Assembly (NCBI GenBank): GCA_012798185.1
Contig: JAAZNS010000360.1
Coordinates: forward strand, 1 to 6,454
Source of the DNA: Chloroflexota bacterium
GTDB taxonomy: Bacteria > Chloroflexota > Anaerolineae > Anaerolineales > UBA4823
DNA length: 6,454 bases
Direction of reading: 5' to 3'
Position 1 is the stretch's first letter. Every line of letters starts with the position of its first letter. This document shows positions 5,606 to 6,454 of the stretch, piece by piece. A program made the position numbers and the translations under genes. Below the pieces are notes generated by a model. It saw only the letters and a list, made by a program, of their open reading frames with translations, was not told the origin of the DNA and searched no databases.

Positions 5606-6454
5606 TTATATTTTATCGTGCATTTTCAATTTGTTCCGTAAATGATCGATCACTACTCGCCGATTGGTTTCTTCATCCAGGTAATACCAGCTCTGCCATC
5701 CGTTGCTGGGCGCGTTATGAAGCGCGGTTGCAACCCGATGAATCGATCCTTCAATGTCGCCGCAGCGCAAATAACCATTCGCCAGGATGACCGCTGTTGG
5801 TTCATCCTTTCCTTCGAAAAATAAGAGCTGCCCCGGTTTAAGGTAATTACATTCCAATAATCTGCCAAATGGAAAGCGTTGAAACGTGTCTCTTGGTTTT
5901 TTAGAGATAAAAATATCTTCTGAATATGGTGCTGCGATTGTTGATTCAATTCGCTGCCGGGCAGCTTGAATATAATCCGGATTGCTCTCGATACCAATCC
6001 AGCAGCGGTGAAGCCGTTTTGCCACCACACCCGTTGTCCCGCTGCCAAAGAAGGGATCGAGCACTACATCGCCCGGATTAGTGCTGGCAGAGATCACCCG
6101 GTATAATAAAGCTTCAGGTTTTTGGGTAGGGTGAACTTTCATCCCATTGTTCTTGACCCGTTCTTTGCCGGTACACAACGGCAGCAGCCAATCACTGCGC
6201 ATCTGCAGGTCGTCGTTCAGAGCTTTCATAAATTGGTGATTGAAGGTATAGCGGGCACCTTTTTTCTTTTGCGCCCAGATCAGGGTTTCATGCGCATTGG
6301 TAAAACGTACCCCGCGAAAATTAGGCATGGGGTTGGTCTTTACCCATATGATATCATTCAACACCCAAAAACCAAGATCCTGGATGATCACGCCAACCCG
6401 AAATATATTATGATATGTGCCAATCACCCATAATGTACCGGTATCTTTCAATAC
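5606..6454 (-). CDS. CcrM-like adenine-specific DNA methyltransferase, N-terminus cut by window edge
   Basis: The frame is open to the window edge (282 residues); the TTG at 6451 is an internal Leu codon, since the homologous text 'VLKDTGTLWVIG' continues across it. It resembles the cell-cycle methyltransferase CcrM, which methylates adenine in GANTC: 'GTYHNIFRVG' (12-21), 'NPMPNFRG' (41-48), 'RFTNAHETLIWA' (50-61), 'QMRSDW' (84-89), 'HPTQKPEALLYRV' (108-120) and the S-adenosylmethionine-binding 'DPFFGSGTTG' (133-142). This is the beta-class order, in which the catalytic DPPY motif comes first. That motif, with roughly 75 residues, must lie beyond the window. Residues about 194-275 form a RAMA domain like that at the CcrM C-terminus ('GDIEGSIHRVA', 'NGWQSWYY'). 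No restriction gene is seen next to it on this side. GANTC specificity is an inference from family resemblance. Confidence 0.92.
   Translation of the reverse strand, partial: VLKDTGTLWVIGTYHNIFRVGVIIQDLGFWVLNDIIWVKTNPMPNFRGVRFTNAHETLIWAQKKKGARYTFNHQFMKALNDDLQMRSDWLLPLCTGKERVKNNGMKVHPTQKPEALLYRVISASTNPGDVVLDPFFGSGTTGVVAKRLHRCWIGIESNPDYIQAARQRIESTIAAPYSEDIFISKKPRDTFQRFPFGRLLECNYLKPGQLLFFEGKDEPTAVILANGYLRCGDIEGSIHRVATALHNAPSNGWQSWYYLDEETNRRVVIDHLRNKLKMHDKI

Noticed and set aside
5653..6048. 131-codon minus-strand frame inside the methyltransferase
   Set aside because: It is an out-of-frame shadow of well-conserved methyltransferase and RAMA coding sequence.
6449..6451. TTG as start codon of the methyltransferase
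   Set aside because: The CcrM-like sequence continues across it to the window edge, and the essential DPPY motif must lie further upstream, so the gene is truncated and does not start here.

Overview
The window carries seven recognisable protein-coding genes or gene remnants, plus one weak possible remnant, all on the minus strand, so it reads from right (6454) to left (1). Both ends cut through a gene. No rRNA, tRNA, CRISPR array or insertion sequence was seen. The base composition is moderate and intergenic DNA is AT-rich. The gene mix is bacterial: a nickel superoxide dismutase, a CBS-containing family II pyrophosphatase, a FAD-first molybdenum-hydroxylase subunit fusion and a HepT-type toxin remnant. 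It would fit an uncultured Chloroflexota (Anaerolineae-like) genome, but that is a low-confidence inference from memory of family distributions; no marker gene is present.

Right part (6454-4174): a 5'-truncated beta-class adenine DNA methyltransferase resembling CcrM, with a C-terminal RAMA domain. After an 88-bp gap comes a manganese-dependent inorganic pyrophosphatase with a CBS pair inserted in its DHH domain. The gap holds a perfect 16-bp palindrome and a hairpin that would bury the pyrophosphatase start codon.

Middle part (4173-1734): a decayed toxin-antitoxin locus. A HepT-like HEPN toxin can be read from start to stop only by changing frame three times, and about 30 central residues are missing. 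A 38-codon stretch 2 nt upstream may be what is left of its MntA-type nucleotidyltransferase partner. Directly after the toxin stop codon begins a fused oxidoreductase subunit (FAD domain first, then two [2Fe-2S] domains). It overlaps a small two-helix membrane protein of unknown function. The molybdopterin-binding catalytic subunit expected for this family is not in the window.

Left part (1733-1): a strong sigma70-type promoter followed by a tight operon: nickel superoxide dismutase (sodN), its dedicated S26-family maturation protease (sodX), and the first 233 codons of a DMT/EamA-type transporter that runs off the window. Both junctions are ATGA stop/start overlaps without a visible Shine-Dalgarno sequence, so translation is probably coupled. 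The sodN-sodX pair forms a well-understood unit: the protease exposes the N-terminal histidine of the nickel hook. The coupled DMT transporter is the part of the operon with no obvious known role. The most interesting points are this coupled transporter, the orphan FAD/Fe-S fusion with its membrane partner, and the fossil HepT locus.
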